Below, one piece after another: positions 1 through 6,668 of a stretch of 19,166 nucleotides of DNA; within the stretch, counting starts at the first letter, position 1; each line of letters opens with the position of its first letter. Origin of the DNA: CAYONZ01 sp964405465 (GTDB lineage Bacteria; Bdellovibrionota; Bdellovibrionia; Bdellovibrionales; JAMPXM01); NCBI GenBank assembly GCA_964405465.1, contig CAYONZ010000058.1:1-19166 (forward strand). Reading direction: 5' to 3'. The notes beneath the pieces were generated by a model that saw nothing but the letters and a program-made list of their open reading frames with translations, ran no database searches and had not been told where the DNA came from. The position numbers and the translations under genes were made by a program.

Positions 1-102
1 TTACGAAAAATGATCGAACCAGATTATGACAAGCCAAAATATATTTTTCGTGCGAAGAATGGTTACTATTTAAATAAAAATACCAGAGTGTATTTGGGTT
101 AA
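1..102 (+). CDS. C-terminal end of an OmpR/PhoB-type winged-helix regulator (partial)
   Basis: The first 33 codons are open from the window edge and end in TAA at 100-102. The residues LRKMIEPD, then KPKYIF and NGYYLN, match the usual end of the Trans_reg_C winged helix, where LRKKLEPDP is followed by RYI and GVGYRL (the last recognition helix and the C-terminal beta hairpin). A short tail of about 10 residues follows. The receiver or sensor part lies outside the window, so I cannot say whether this is a two-component response regulator or an orphan winged-helix protein. The next gene starts 21 nt downstream on the same strand, so the two may share a transcript. The call rests on only 33 residues. 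Confidence 0.55.
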   Translation, partial: LRKMIEPDYDKPKYIFRAKNGYYLNKNTRVYLG

Positions 103-110
103 TGATTTTC

Positions 111-123
111 GGGGGGGAAGAAA
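111..123 (+). promoter_or_regulatory. G7-tract ribosome binding site
   Basis: Seven consecutive G (111-117) followed by AAGAAA lie directly before the ATG at 124. The G tract supplies a GGGGAAG-like Shine-Dalgarno. Homopolymeric G7 is a slippage-prone tract, and a length change would alter the SD-to-start spacing. Confidence 0.45.
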
Positions 124-624
124 ATGGCTAAGTGGTTAGTTATTGTATTGTCAGCTTTGTTCATGTTCGCACCGGTTCAGTCGCAGGCTTGTCAGAATGA
201 GCTTGGCCATGAGGTTCCATTTCCTCTCTCCTTTCCATGGGATCAGATCAGCGGAACTTGGGAAGTTAAGTCATGTGAAGGATCTCTATATTTTAGCTTC
301 GAAGTTACGTCGTCATCCACAGGAGCCCAGGTTTTGCGAGTTGTCGAGTACAACCCAAGAACCGGCCGAGTGATTGCTAAGGGCAGTGGCTTTGCCAATG
401 CCGAACACACTCAAGTTCGTGCCATCATGGTGGGTAAAGGCATGAGTTTTATGATCTTCGTAAGAGCATTTAAGTCTGATTCTCCAAGATCGAGCATGGA
501 GTCGACAACCGTGTCTTCTCCAGAGATGGTGTTGACCGTTGCTCCATTAGGAGAGGCGAACATTCAAAATGGGCAACATTTTGAATTGCGTCGCGTTTCT
601 TCAACGACTCTAAAAGATCGGTAA
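124..624 (+). CDS. Small secreted protein of unknown function
   Basis: 166 residues. Residues 1-22 form a Sec signal peptide: Lys3, a hydrophobic core LVIVLSALFMFAP, then SQA before Cys23. The residues before Cys23 do not make a good lipobox, so signal peptidase I cleavage is more likely than lipidation. The mature part is about 144 residues with Cys23 and Cys51, and looks beta-rich, with alternating hydrophobic segments such as LYFSFEV and VLRVVEY. I recognise no family. The start is set by the G-rich SD at 111-117. The gene follows a winged-helix regulator after 21 nt and ends 7 nt before a strong terminator, so it is probably the last gene of its transcript. It is likely periplasmic or outer-membrane associated. 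Confidence 0.75.
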   Translation: MAKWLVIVLSALFMFAPVQSQACQNELGHEVPFPLSFPWDQISGTWEVKSCEGSLYFSFEVTSSSTGAQVLRVVEYNPRTGRVIAKGSGFANAEHTQVRAIMVGKGMSFMIFVRAFKSDSPRSSMESTTVSSPEMVLTVAPLGEANIQNGQHFELRRVSSTTLKDR

Positions 625-631
625 AAAACTA

Positions 632-661
632 AAAAAGGGACTCGACAAAGGGTCCCTTTTT
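632..661 (+). terminator. Intrinsic terminator
   Basis: A 10-bp perfect stem, AAAAAGGGAC (632-641) against GTCCCTTTTT (652-661), with a 10-nt loop. It starts 7 nt after the stop at 624, and the U-run is part of the 3' arm. It ends the transcript of the secreted-protein gene and separates it from the tRNA. Confidence 0.85.
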
Positions 662-687
662 GTTTATGTTCGTGCCTCATTTCAAAT

Positions 688-763
688 AGGGAATTAGCTC
701 AGTTGGTAGAGCGCCACCCTTACAAGGTGGATGTCATCGGTTCGAGTCCGGTATTCCCTACCA
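688..763 (+). tRNA. tRNA-Val (anticodon TAC)
   Basis: A complete 76-nt cloverleaf. Acceptor AGGGAAT (688-694) pairs with ATTCCCT (753-759), followed by discriminator A and an encoded CCA (761-763). The D arm is GCTC/GAGC. The anticodon stem CCACC/GGTGG encloses the loop CTTACAA, placing anticodon TAC at 721-723 (reads GUA and related Val codons). The T arm has TTCGAGT between ATCGG and CCGGT. It lies alone between two terminators and shows no adjacent integrase gene or duplicated 3' end. Confidence 0.97.
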
Positions 764-766
764 ATT

Positions 767-791
767 AAAACCCGCCGCGAGCGGGTTTTTT
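767..791 (+). terminator. Terminator after tRNA-Val, probably bidirectional
   Basis: AAAACCCGC (767-775) pairs with GCGGGTTTT (781-789) around a 5-nt loop, followed by more T to 791. The complementary strand has the same GC-rich stem followed by TTTT. It could therefore also end transcription of the convergent minus-strand gene that stops at 853. Confidence 0.85.
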
Positions 792-852
792 AGTTTTATT
801 GCTATTCAAATGGAACACGGATTGGTTCTTCTCCAGAACCCTTTTCAAGAGA

Positions 853-1401
853 TCACTTTTTCTTAACTCTTGGTTTAGGTTTTTCAATCGGCCATGAGGG
901 CTCGATCTTCACCTTTGAACGATTGTCGTCATTTTCGAAAATGAAAACTACCCGTTCTTTAAATTCCTCACTTAGAGTTGAGAGCTTTGGTGGAATGTCG
1001 CCCAGAATATCGCGGTTGTCTGGGCCATAACTGGCTCGACGACTTTCAATCGTTTCACTTGTAAAATTCGGAGGAGAAAAGATCAGGCGTTCCGTTCCTG
1101 CAGGACATGGGTGATCTCCGGCCCAAATGTGATCAACTACAATCTGTGTTGTTCGCTCACAAAAATATACCCGCTCAGGGCAACTGTGCCAGATTCTTCC
1201 ATCATTCGTTGCAAGCGAAAGGTCCTTGGGGAACTCAAAAAGTGGTTTGTTATTCTGATCCAAAAAAATGGGATAAAAAGCACCTTCCCATCTTGGATAC
1301 TTGAGGGCAAGGACGTGCACTTTAAGACTTGGACTTAAATCAACCCAGGCAAAACATTTGGCCCAGTCAGGGAGATTAAAGGGTAGTTGTGGGACCTGCA
1401 T
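853..1401 (-). CDS. Uncharacterised cytoplasmic protein
   Basis: 182 residues from ATG at 1401; a TTG at 1419 would add six residues. Neither start has a convincing Shine-Dalgarno, so the start is uncertain. The protein has no signal peptide or membrane segment. It is rich in Trp, Pro and aromatics in the first half (LPDWAKCFAWVD, KYPRWEGAFYP) and ends in a basic tail, KPKPRVKKK. Five Cys are spread through the middle: CFAW, HSCPERVYFCER and HPCPAG. I recognise no family. It converges on the tRNA region and probably uses the terminator at 767-791. A perfect 7-bp inverted repeat lies immediately upstream of the ATG (1401-1418) and could be an operator. Confidence 0.6.
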   Translation of the reverse strand: MQVPQLPFNLPDWAKCFAWVDLSPSLKVHVLALKYPRWEGAFYPIFLDQNNKPLFEFPKDLSLATNDGRIWHSCPERVYFCERTTQIVVDHIWAGDHPCPAGTERLIFSPPNFTSETIESRRASYGPDNRDILGDIPPKLSTLSEEFKERVVFIFENDDNRSKVKIEPSWPIEKPKPRVKKK

Positions 1402-1418
1402 GTCATTATTGAATGACA
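1401..1418. promoter_or_regulatory. Perfect 7-bp inverted repeat at a gene start
   Basis: TGTCATT (1401-1407) and AATGACA (1412-1418) form a perfect inverted repeat with a 4-nt spacer, touching the ATG of the minus-strand gene. This size suits a dimeric repressor site or a start-codon-sequestering hairpin. It has no known match. Confidence 0.35.
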
Positions 1419-1657
1419 AGGGATATTTTTTGTAAAGAAATCTATTTCAATGTTCTGGATTTTTTATGAGATTGATTACAATATTGAGACAAATTAAATT
1501 CATAACTTCGACTTCGCTGGCATATCTATTACAAATTTACTCGAAATTCGCTGTCCAGAATCCTGACATCTATGTTTTTCGGCAAGTTCAATTACTATAC
1601 GAAATCAACATCACGTTCGTTTTTGGCTCATAGTTTGGAGCATTTTTGACTCGAAGC

Positions 1658-1671
1658 TGGGGACAGACCCA
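1658..1671. repeat. Short REP-like palindrome (TGGGGACAGACCCA)
   Basis: TGGG and CCCA flank a 6-nt centre 7 nt before the SD of the gene at 1692. Motifs of the form GGGGNCAGACCC occur repeatedly in many bacterial genomes, often near REP-associated Y1 transposases. There is one copy here and no transposase, so a REP assignment is tentative. Confidence 0.25.
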
Positions 1672-1691
1672 ATTTTTAGAGAGGTATGTCT

Positions 1692-2147
1692 ATGAAGAAA
1701 CATTTTCGGACAGCTGCGGTCTTAGGTCTTTTTGCCCCCATTTTTGCTAGTGCACTTATGATAAGAAATTCTCCTCCAATTCAGGTCCGGCAAGAGAATA
1801 TTTCTTACAGAGCGATGAATGAGAAATTTGATGCCCCAAGGGCGGGTCTATGGAAGCCTACGGTTGAGAGAGTTGACATTGTCTATTCTGCTGATCGATT
1901 TGAAATGAATGCGCTTATTTGGGATTCTTGTGAATACAAAAATCACCCAGAGAAATTTGTGGTTGTTCGTCGCAAAGGCGCCAATGGAAAAAGTGCCTAT
2001 CACGATGATTTGTACATCAAACAGCATCTTATCGACTCCCAGCCGTTTTGCTGGATGCATGTTCACGTCAACGGAGGTCCGAGGTCAGAACAACCGGGAA
2101 GTCCGTTTGTAAATAACATTTCCACTCGTGCGGAAGGAGACTATTAG
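1692..2147 (+). CDS. Small secreted protein of unknown function
   Basis: 151 residues. The start is ATG 1692 because the SD AGAGAGG (1678-1684) lies 7 nt before it; an ATG at 1686 lies only 1 nt from that SD. The N-terminus MKKHFRTAAVLGLFAPIFASA is a clear Sec signal peptide. The mature part has Cys in DSCEYKN and PFCWMHVHVNGG, which could form a disulfide, and a His-rich stretch HVHVNGG. I know of no matching family. The gap before it (1420-1691) holds the REP-like palindrome and AT-rich sequence with no clear promoter boxes. It is probably periplasmic. Confidence 0.7.
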   Translation: MKKHFRTAAVLGLFAPIFASALMIRNSPPIQVRQENISYRAMNEKFDAPRAGLWKPTVERVDIVYSADRFEMNALIWDSCEYKNHPEKFVVVRRKGANGKSAYHDDLYIKQHLIDSQPFCWMHVHVNGGPRSEQPGSPFVNNISTRAEGDY

Positions 2148-2212
2148 GTCTCAAATCTTCTAGTTCTCAATTTTTTTGGGCCTCAAATCTACATGGGGCC
2201 TCGATTTTCATG
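2147..2212. repeat. Degenerate 16-nt tandem repeat after a stop codon
   Basis: Four related units begin at 2147, 2163, 2179 and 2197: GGTCTCAAATCT, GTTCTCAATTTT, GGCCTCAAATCT and GGCCTCGATTTT. Spacing is 16, 16 and 18 nt. The array starts on the last base of the TAG stop of the preceding gene and ends about 100 nt before the next start at 2313. Function is unknown. Confidence 0.4.
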
Positions 2213-2312
2213 TTGGGGGTCATAGCTCAACAGGTTCTGTTTAATTGAATCTTGTATGTCGAGTGCGAATACGATAGATCTGCTTCCGAGATTTCTAGCG
2301 TGGGAAGCGGTT

Positions 2313-2699
2313 ATGCGAGTTTTGGTTTTCGGTATTCTATTGTTTTCACAGTTTACTTTTGCTGATGATCTTGTTTTTTGCTCGATGGATTCAGTGCAAA
2401 TGGTTTTGGACGCTAAACAGCCTGCTCTCTGCAAAGCTGTGAGTGGCAATTCCACCCTTGAACTCTGCGAAGACAAGGGTGGAACAATTGCGTTGCCCAG
2501 TGGAATGGTGATGAGACTGTTTCGAGTAGCTTCTGGCTGGAATGCACGAACTGATGTTCAAGACTTCAGTGCCAACACAGTATCTTCGACGACTCTCGCT
2601 CTTCGAAAAAATGAGAAAGAATTTTTGTACAATGAAAAAGTATTGAGCAGTAGGGGCCAAACTTTAAGAAGTCTTTCTTGCTCTGGAACCATTAAGTAA
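2313..2699 (+). CDS. Small secreted Cys-containing protein of unknown function
   Basis: 128 residues from ATG 2313, chosen because MRVLVFGILLFSQFTFA is a good Sec signal peptide ending at Ala17 and GGAAG lies just upstream at 2303. An open frame extends back to 2256 but its extra 19 residues would bury the signal peptide. The mature domain of about 110 residues has four Cys (LVFCSMD, ALCKAV, ELCEDK, LSCSGT), suggesting two disulfides in a periplasmic or extracellular fold. I recognise no family. It is codirectional with the 1692 gene, separated by the degenerate repeat. Confidence 0.65.
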   Translation: MRVLVFGILLFSQFTFADDLVFCSMDSVQMVLDAKQPALCKAVSGNSTLELCEDKGGTIALPSGMVMRLFRVASGWNARTDVQDFSANTVSSTTLALRKNEKEFLYNEKVLSSRGQTLRSLSCSGTIK

Positions 2700-3043
2700 A
2701 AGAGCTACATTTTTTTACGTGTGTGGGTCTTCAGTTCGGCCAAAGTTCGCTGTTGGCAAGTCATTAGACTGATTTGTCGGCTTCCGCTATTTTCGCATTT
2801 TGGGCCAGGCGTTTAGCCGGAACTAAGAGCTATGTAATTGGACACAGTATTGTCTCACTGACGACGCTCAACGCTCCCTAGGAAAGAATCTGTGTTTTTT
2901 GCATCGGATTTTAACATTCAAAAAAAGCATCTCAGTGCTTGAAATCGGAATTAGAGAATTTACATTTTTCGGTGCAATCTGCCAAAGACTGCAGTCACGA
3001 AAAGCCGCAGCTATGAAAACCCACTGTCATTTTTTTGTGGGAA
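2700..3043. other. Intergenic stretch between convergent genes
   Basis: About 344 nt with no convincing coding frame. It holds a T7 run shortly after the stop at 2699 without a good stem, a 5-bp stem AAGCA/TGCTT (2925-2940), the 10-bp palindrome GACTGCAGTC (2987-2996) and the weak terminator at 3021-3042. I see no tRNA, promoter pair or repeat family. It may be decayed sequence. Confidence 0.5.
3021..3042 (-). terminator. Weak terminator for the minus-strand gene at 3044
   Basis: CCCAC (3021-3025) pairs with GTGGG (3038-3042) across a 12-nt loop. On the minus strand the stem is followed by only four T. It sits 2 nt after the stop codon, which favours a role in ending that gene, but the stem is short. 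Confidence 0.35.
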
Positions 3044-3529
3044 TTAAATTACTTCGAGGTCGACAATTCCTTTGAGCTGTTCTTGTAGAAAAAATGGAGC
3101 ATAGGCGGGGAGGTGGCATTCGATTGTGTAGTGGTATCCAAATCGATCGAGAGAACCATCTGTATAGAGTTTCACGATGATCCAGTTGTCACTTCGGTGT
3201 TTGAGTTCAGTATGCATAGTGCCCTTGGTAACCTCGAACTTTTTATCAAGTGACATACAGTGACCTTGTTTGTAGTCCCGATCTGTTAGACCGATACGAT
3301 GGCCATTTTGAATGACTGTCCATCCGTAGGCGGTTGCCTCAAGCTCGGTTTTATCGATGACATTGAAAGAATAGTCGTAAGGAAATGGAGACTTGGATGC
3401 GTAGGCATTCGATTGAATACAAAACAAAAATCCAAAGATCAGCAGGGCATTAGCAAGAAAATATCTGCAGGTGATCGTGTTCAATCGAAAAGTCAAAATT
3501 CTTTTTTTCTGAGAATTGTTTGAATGCAT
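3044..3529 (-). CDS. Secreted protein of unknown function
   Basis: 161 residues. The start at 3529 is set by a strong SD, GGAGGGG, ending 4 nt before the ATG; the longer frame to 3580 has no comparable SD. The N-terminus has a long basic n-region (MHSNNSQKKRILTFRLN), then the hydrophobic core YFLANALLIFGFLFCI and AYA as a probable signal peptidase I site near residue 44. The mature part of about 117 residues has two Cys (HCMSLD, ECHLPA) and alternating aromatic and charged residues, as in a small beta-rich domain. I recognise no family. It is transcribed in the same direction as the FHA-protease operon but lies 122 nt after it, and that gap holds a palindrome, so it probably has its own promoter. 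Confidence 0.65.
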   Translation of the reverse strand: MHSNNSQKKRILTFRLNTITCRYFLANALLIFGFLFCIQSNAYASKSPFPYDYSFNVIDKTELEATAYGWTVIQNGHRIGLTDRDYKQGHCMSLDKKFEVTKGTMHTELKHRSDNWIIVKLYTDGSLDRFGYHYTIECHLPAYAPFFLQEQLKGIVDLEVI

Positions 3530-3615
3530 CAACCCCTCCACGGTGTGAGTTTCTCTTGTATTTGATGAGAGTCGATTCAAACTGAATATGCAAATCGAAA
3601 TCTTGGGATTCTTTT

Positions 3616-3628
3616 TAAACCAGGTTTA
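3616..3628. promoter_or_regulatory. Palindrome TAAACC-A-GGTTTA
   Basis: Two perfect 6-bp arms around one central base, in the gap between the FHA gene (ends 3652) and the start of the secreted-protein gene at 3529. It lies about 90 nt upstream of that start. It could be an operator or a weak stem at the operon end; no U-run follows. Confidence 0.3.
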
Positions 3629-3651
3629 TTTGATTTGAGCATTGGTCGATG

Positions 3652-4983
3652 CTACTCAGAGTCGCGTTGTTCGCGAGCAGAATCGACCAACTCAAATGAC
3701 TGATCAAGATCTTTGAGTAGGTCATCAACTGGAGTTTCAGTTGCCGACACAGTTCTGAAATATGGCTTAATGGTGCCCTCGAAGGCATAGCCTGTTAATT
3801 GTGACTTACGGTAGAAATAGTTGGCGAGAAAAGCCGTGGGATAGATTGAACCCAGAAATAGACAGGTCAAAATGAGCTGGCGTCTGGACGCTCGATCTAC
3901 AAATACTCCACACAGTCCTACCAAGAAGTCGTATAGGCCGATGCCGATGATGATTTGCGCGATCACGACACCGGCAGCTGGAGAAAAATAGTTGTACGAA
4001 ATGAGCTGGCTAAAGAAATAGAGATTGAGTGTGAATGATCCAGCAAGATAGGCAATTTGAATCATGGGCTTTGTGTTGTATTGGTTCGTATGAACTTTCG
4101 AGATCAACATAAATGGACTCGCGGCCACGACGGCAATACAAAAAATTAAAAAGGCGTAGGAGAGACCATACCCAATTGATGTTGTGATAGGAGCATCGAA
4201 TGAGCAGTAAATCGTACCCAATAGAAAATTGGCAGCCCAAACTAAAATACTGCCAGTGTAGAAGTCAGAAAAGTACGAGGTCAGACGCAGTGAATTTCCA
4301 AATAGTGAAAGTTGTGGTGTTGATCTTTTGGTTTTTCGATCTTGCTTTGCGATGACTTTAGGCTCGATTTCGATTTCTTGAAACTGTATGTCTTGCTGTG
4401 AACTTTGTGGATAAATCTGTGGAACATGATTGGCATTTCCCAATGGATTCGACGGGGCCAAATTGGGAGTCGCGGCGCTGAGAGGTTTAAATGTTTGAAT
4501 CTGCTCTGGAGCCGCAGGTTTGATTGCTGCTCCTGCATGGTTGGGCAATGCTTTGGGAACCTCAACCACGGGTGGAGTAGGTGATTCGATCTTCGGAATC
4601 GAATGCGATGTGGAAGAATTTTCTGGTTCCGGAAAATCAAACGGAATTGAATCGTCTCGTACATTACTGGCAATGCTGTGTTGAGATGCTACAAAAAGTG
4701 GAATGGCCTTAACGACAATTTTGCCAATTTTGAATTCGGTTGCCTCGGTGCAGTCGATTTCGGAGACTTTCTTGCCCCCAAAGCGCATGCCATTGGCACT
4801 TCCCATGTCTCTGATAATAAAGCGACCATTCTCTAGGACCAGCATTGCATGTTTTCGCGAAATTCCAGGGTGATTTACGACGATGTCATTTTCATTCGTA
4901 CGCCCAATTTGGCTTGGAAAGCGCTCGACCTTTTTGTCGCAAAGAATATTCCCCTCGGCGTCGGTAAAGCGAAGTTGAATCAT
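3652..4983 (-). CDS. FHA-domain polytopic membrane protein
   Basis: 443 residues. Residues 1-97 are a forkhead-associated domain, a phosphothreonine-binding fold. The conserved positions are present: GR at 27-28, SRKH at 42-45 and the Asn-Gly of SANG at 64-65. Residues 100-225 form a Pro/Ala/Gln-rich, presumably disordered linker. About five membrane helices follow (roughly 245-262, 272-292, 305-328, 334-360, 369-388), then an acidic tail of about 45 residues. The FHA domain should be cytoplasmic. The start overlaps the protease stop as ATGA (4980-4983), which implies translational coupling. By inference it would sense a phosphorylated partner and couple it to the exported protease; no Ser/Thr kinase gene of the Hanks type is in the window. 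The membrane part matches no family I can name. Confidence 0.85.
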   Translation of the reverse strand: MIQLRFTDAEGNILCDKKVERFPSQIGRTNENDIVVNHPGISRKHAMLVLENGRFIIRDMGSANGMRFGGKKVSEIDCTEATEFKIGKIVVKAIPLFVASQHSIASNVRDDSIPFDFPEPENSSTSHSIPKIESPTPPVVEVPKALPNHAGAAIKPAAPEQIQTFKPLSAATPNLAPSNPLGNANHVPQIYPQSSQQDIQFQEIEIEPKVIAKQDRKTKRSTPQLSLFGNSLRLTSYFSDFYTGSILVWAANFLLGTIYCSFDAPITTSIGYGLSYAFLIFCIAVVAASPFMLISKVHTNQYNTKPMIQIAYLAGSFTLNLYFFSQLISYNYFSPAAGVVIAQIIIGIGLYDFLVGLCGVFVDRASRRQLILTCLFLGSIYPTAFLANYFYRKSQLTGYAFEGTIKPYFRTVSATETPVDDLLKDLDQSFELVDSAREQRDSE

Positions 4984-6515
4984 TGATTCTCTCCCTGCTT
5001 TGCCTGGGAAATCGACTCGATAACATGCTTGAGAATTGAAGAAATAGAGTCTTTTTTAAATCCTGAGGCGGTAACAATTGCGAGGGCGGTCGAGCCCGAT
5101 TTATTGAGGGTGAAGATTTTGAAAATCGCAGAATTTAGATTTTTAAATTTCTTGAATGCAGTTACACAATAGCGAACCCTTAGCGGAATATTATTAGAGT
5201 TAGCTACTGTACGTTCGTTGCAATCGTAATCAGTGAAATCTTCGCGGGAGAGGGTATTGTTTTTAAATACATCTCCAAGACCTTGAGGAATTTCGATATA
5301 GGCACGCTGTTGTGCTGGGGAGCGAAGTCCTGATTTTTCAAGTTCTTTCGTTACCATAAAGACGAGTTCAATATGCCCAGCTTCAACTCCGTCTAATGGC
5401 GTGGCATGTTCGTGATTTGCACAGGCTTGAATATCGATAATTTTCGAGTCGGTATGTTTTTTGGCCAATGCACTCCGGCACTTGAGACCAGTTGGCGTGT
5501 TGATGAATTTCCAGTTCTGAATAGACAACGTGTCTGTGGCTGCTTCATTTTTTTCTACAACTGCTTTGGTCAGTCGACTCTGCACATCGACCAATTGACT
5601 CTCGACTACAGCTAAATGTTCTGATGGATTTGATGCCGAATTGCGCTTTTGTAAATTGTTGACCAAGACATTGAGGTAGTAGGGCGCCGCTAAAAGTGAA
5701 ACATTTTGCTCTGTAGCGAGCACTGCCTTGTTCACGCCAACTAGTTGTCCAAATTTGTTTACAGTTGGCCCTCCACTCATCCCGCGATTCAAAGGAGACG
5801 ACAGTACGAGAGAGAAAAATATTCCATCATTAAGCGTTCCGTTGAAGTTTCCTTCGACAAGTCCGAGATCAAGATCGTTGGGTTGGCCAATTGAGAACAC
5901 CTTCTCACCTTGCGAAAGATTTGGAGCTTGAGCCGGAACCGTGAGATAGCTTGGTAGGGCCTTGGGTGACTCCAACAATGCCAAATCGTTAATCACATCA
6001 ACTGCGACAACTTGGGTTTCGATGATTTCACGGTTGATCTGCGTGAAGGCTTTAAATTTTTCTGGAGAGATCGCAGCAGAGGAAATGACATGGTAACTTG
6101 TGGCAATTAATTTTTCAGAGACAGCGAATCCCATTCCATAGTTTAGAGTTGGTGATTTTGCCGACTGTGCGATGCTGACTCTAAAAACAATGGGACGCAT
6201 ATTGCTAAATATTGTTTGTGGGTCAGATTCTGTGATCGCAGTTCCCAAAGAAAGATTGGGCAACGGTAATACATTGTCGCCGACGGAATTTGTGGAGCGT
6301 GAAATCGAGTTCTGAGCGTCCGATCTCGGTGCGGGCTGCGTCTGTGTAGGGGCACTATTTTGATTGGCTATGGGCTTTGCCACTTCATTTGTTTGTTGAT
6401 TGATGGTCACAGAGCGCGGAGGTAATTTGGGCGGAAGCTTGGTCGCAAGCTTTGGATTGGCCGCAAACGCGGTCAGAGATGTTGATATTAATATCGTCAA
6501 AATTACTGTTCGCAT
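4980..6515 (-). CDS. Exported trypsin-like (S1/HtrA-like) serine protease with unique C-terminal region
   Basis: 511 residues from ATG 6515. The alternative start at 6557 would bury the signal peptide MRTVILTILISTSLTAFA, and AAGGGCGG lies before 6515. After a Pro/Gln-rich linker (20-95) comes a chymotrypsin-fold domain of about 105-290. Its triad is complete: His142 in TSYHVIS, Asp177 in INDLALLES, Ser247 in GMSGGP. This resembles HtrA/DegP catalytic domains, but I see no PDZ domain. Residues 345-511 form a novel region with four Cys (LKCRSA, QACANH, YDCNER, RYCVTA). It should be periplasmic. It is the first gene of an operon with the FHA membrane protein (4-nt overlap). Substrates are unknown. 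Confidence 0.88.
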   Translation of the reverse strand: MRTVILTILISTSLTAFAANPKLATKLPPKLPPRSVTINQQTNEVAKPIANQNSAPTQTQPAPRSDAQNSISRSTNSVGDNVLPLPNLSLGTAITESDPQTIFSNMRPIVFRVSIAQSAKSPTLNYGMGFAVSEKLIATSYHVISSAAISPEKFKAFTQINREIIETQVVAVDVINDLALLESPKALPSYLTVPAQAPNLSQGEKVFSIGQPNDLDLGLVEGNFNGTLNDGIFFSLVLSSPLNRGMSGGPTVNKFGQLVGVNKAVLATEQNVSLLAAPYYLNVLVNNLQKRNSASNPSEHLAVVESQLVDVQSRLTKAVVEKNEAATDTLSIQNWKFINTPTGLKCRSALAKKHTDSKIIDIQACANHEHATPLDGVEAGHIELVFMVTKELEKSGLRSPAQQRAYIEIPQGLGDVFKNNTLSREDFTDYDCNERTVANSNNIPLRVRYCVTAFKKFKNLNSAIFKIFTLNKSGSTALAIVTASGFKKDSISSILKHVIESISQAKQGENQ

Positions 6516-6533
6516 ATCCGCCCTTTCATTGAA

Positions 6534-6562
6534 ATTATCGGGGTTTGTCGAGGGCAACTTAA
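6534..6562 (-). promoter_or_regulatory. Candidate sigma70-type promoter for the protease-FHA operon
   Basis: On the minus strand a -10 GATAAT (complement of 6534-6539) lies 17 nt after a -35 TTAAGT (complement of 6557-6562). The -10 matches 5/6 and the -35 matches 3/6. The 5' leader would be short, about 12 nt, and would contain the SD. The pattern is seen directly; activity is inferred. Confidence 0.4.
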
Positions 6563-6668
6563 TATTCTCAGTGGTTGGTTTGTGTTTACTAGACTCGACT
6601 ATTGGTATGCAGAGCAGAGTCTCGACTTTTCGCTTGCTCGTTGTGGAGAGACACTCTAGAAACAGTGC

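Noticed and set aside
688..763. tRNA-Val as an integration (att) site
   Set aside because: No copy of the tRNA 3' end elsewhere in the window and no integrase gene were seen.
2147..2212. CRISPR array
   Set aside because: The units are 12 nt, degenerate and separated by only 4-6 nt, with no spacer-sized unique segments and no cas genes.
2256..2312. Extended N-terminus of the 2313 gene
   Set aside because: The extra 19 residues would place non-signal sequence before a clear signal peptide. The SD favours ATG 2313.
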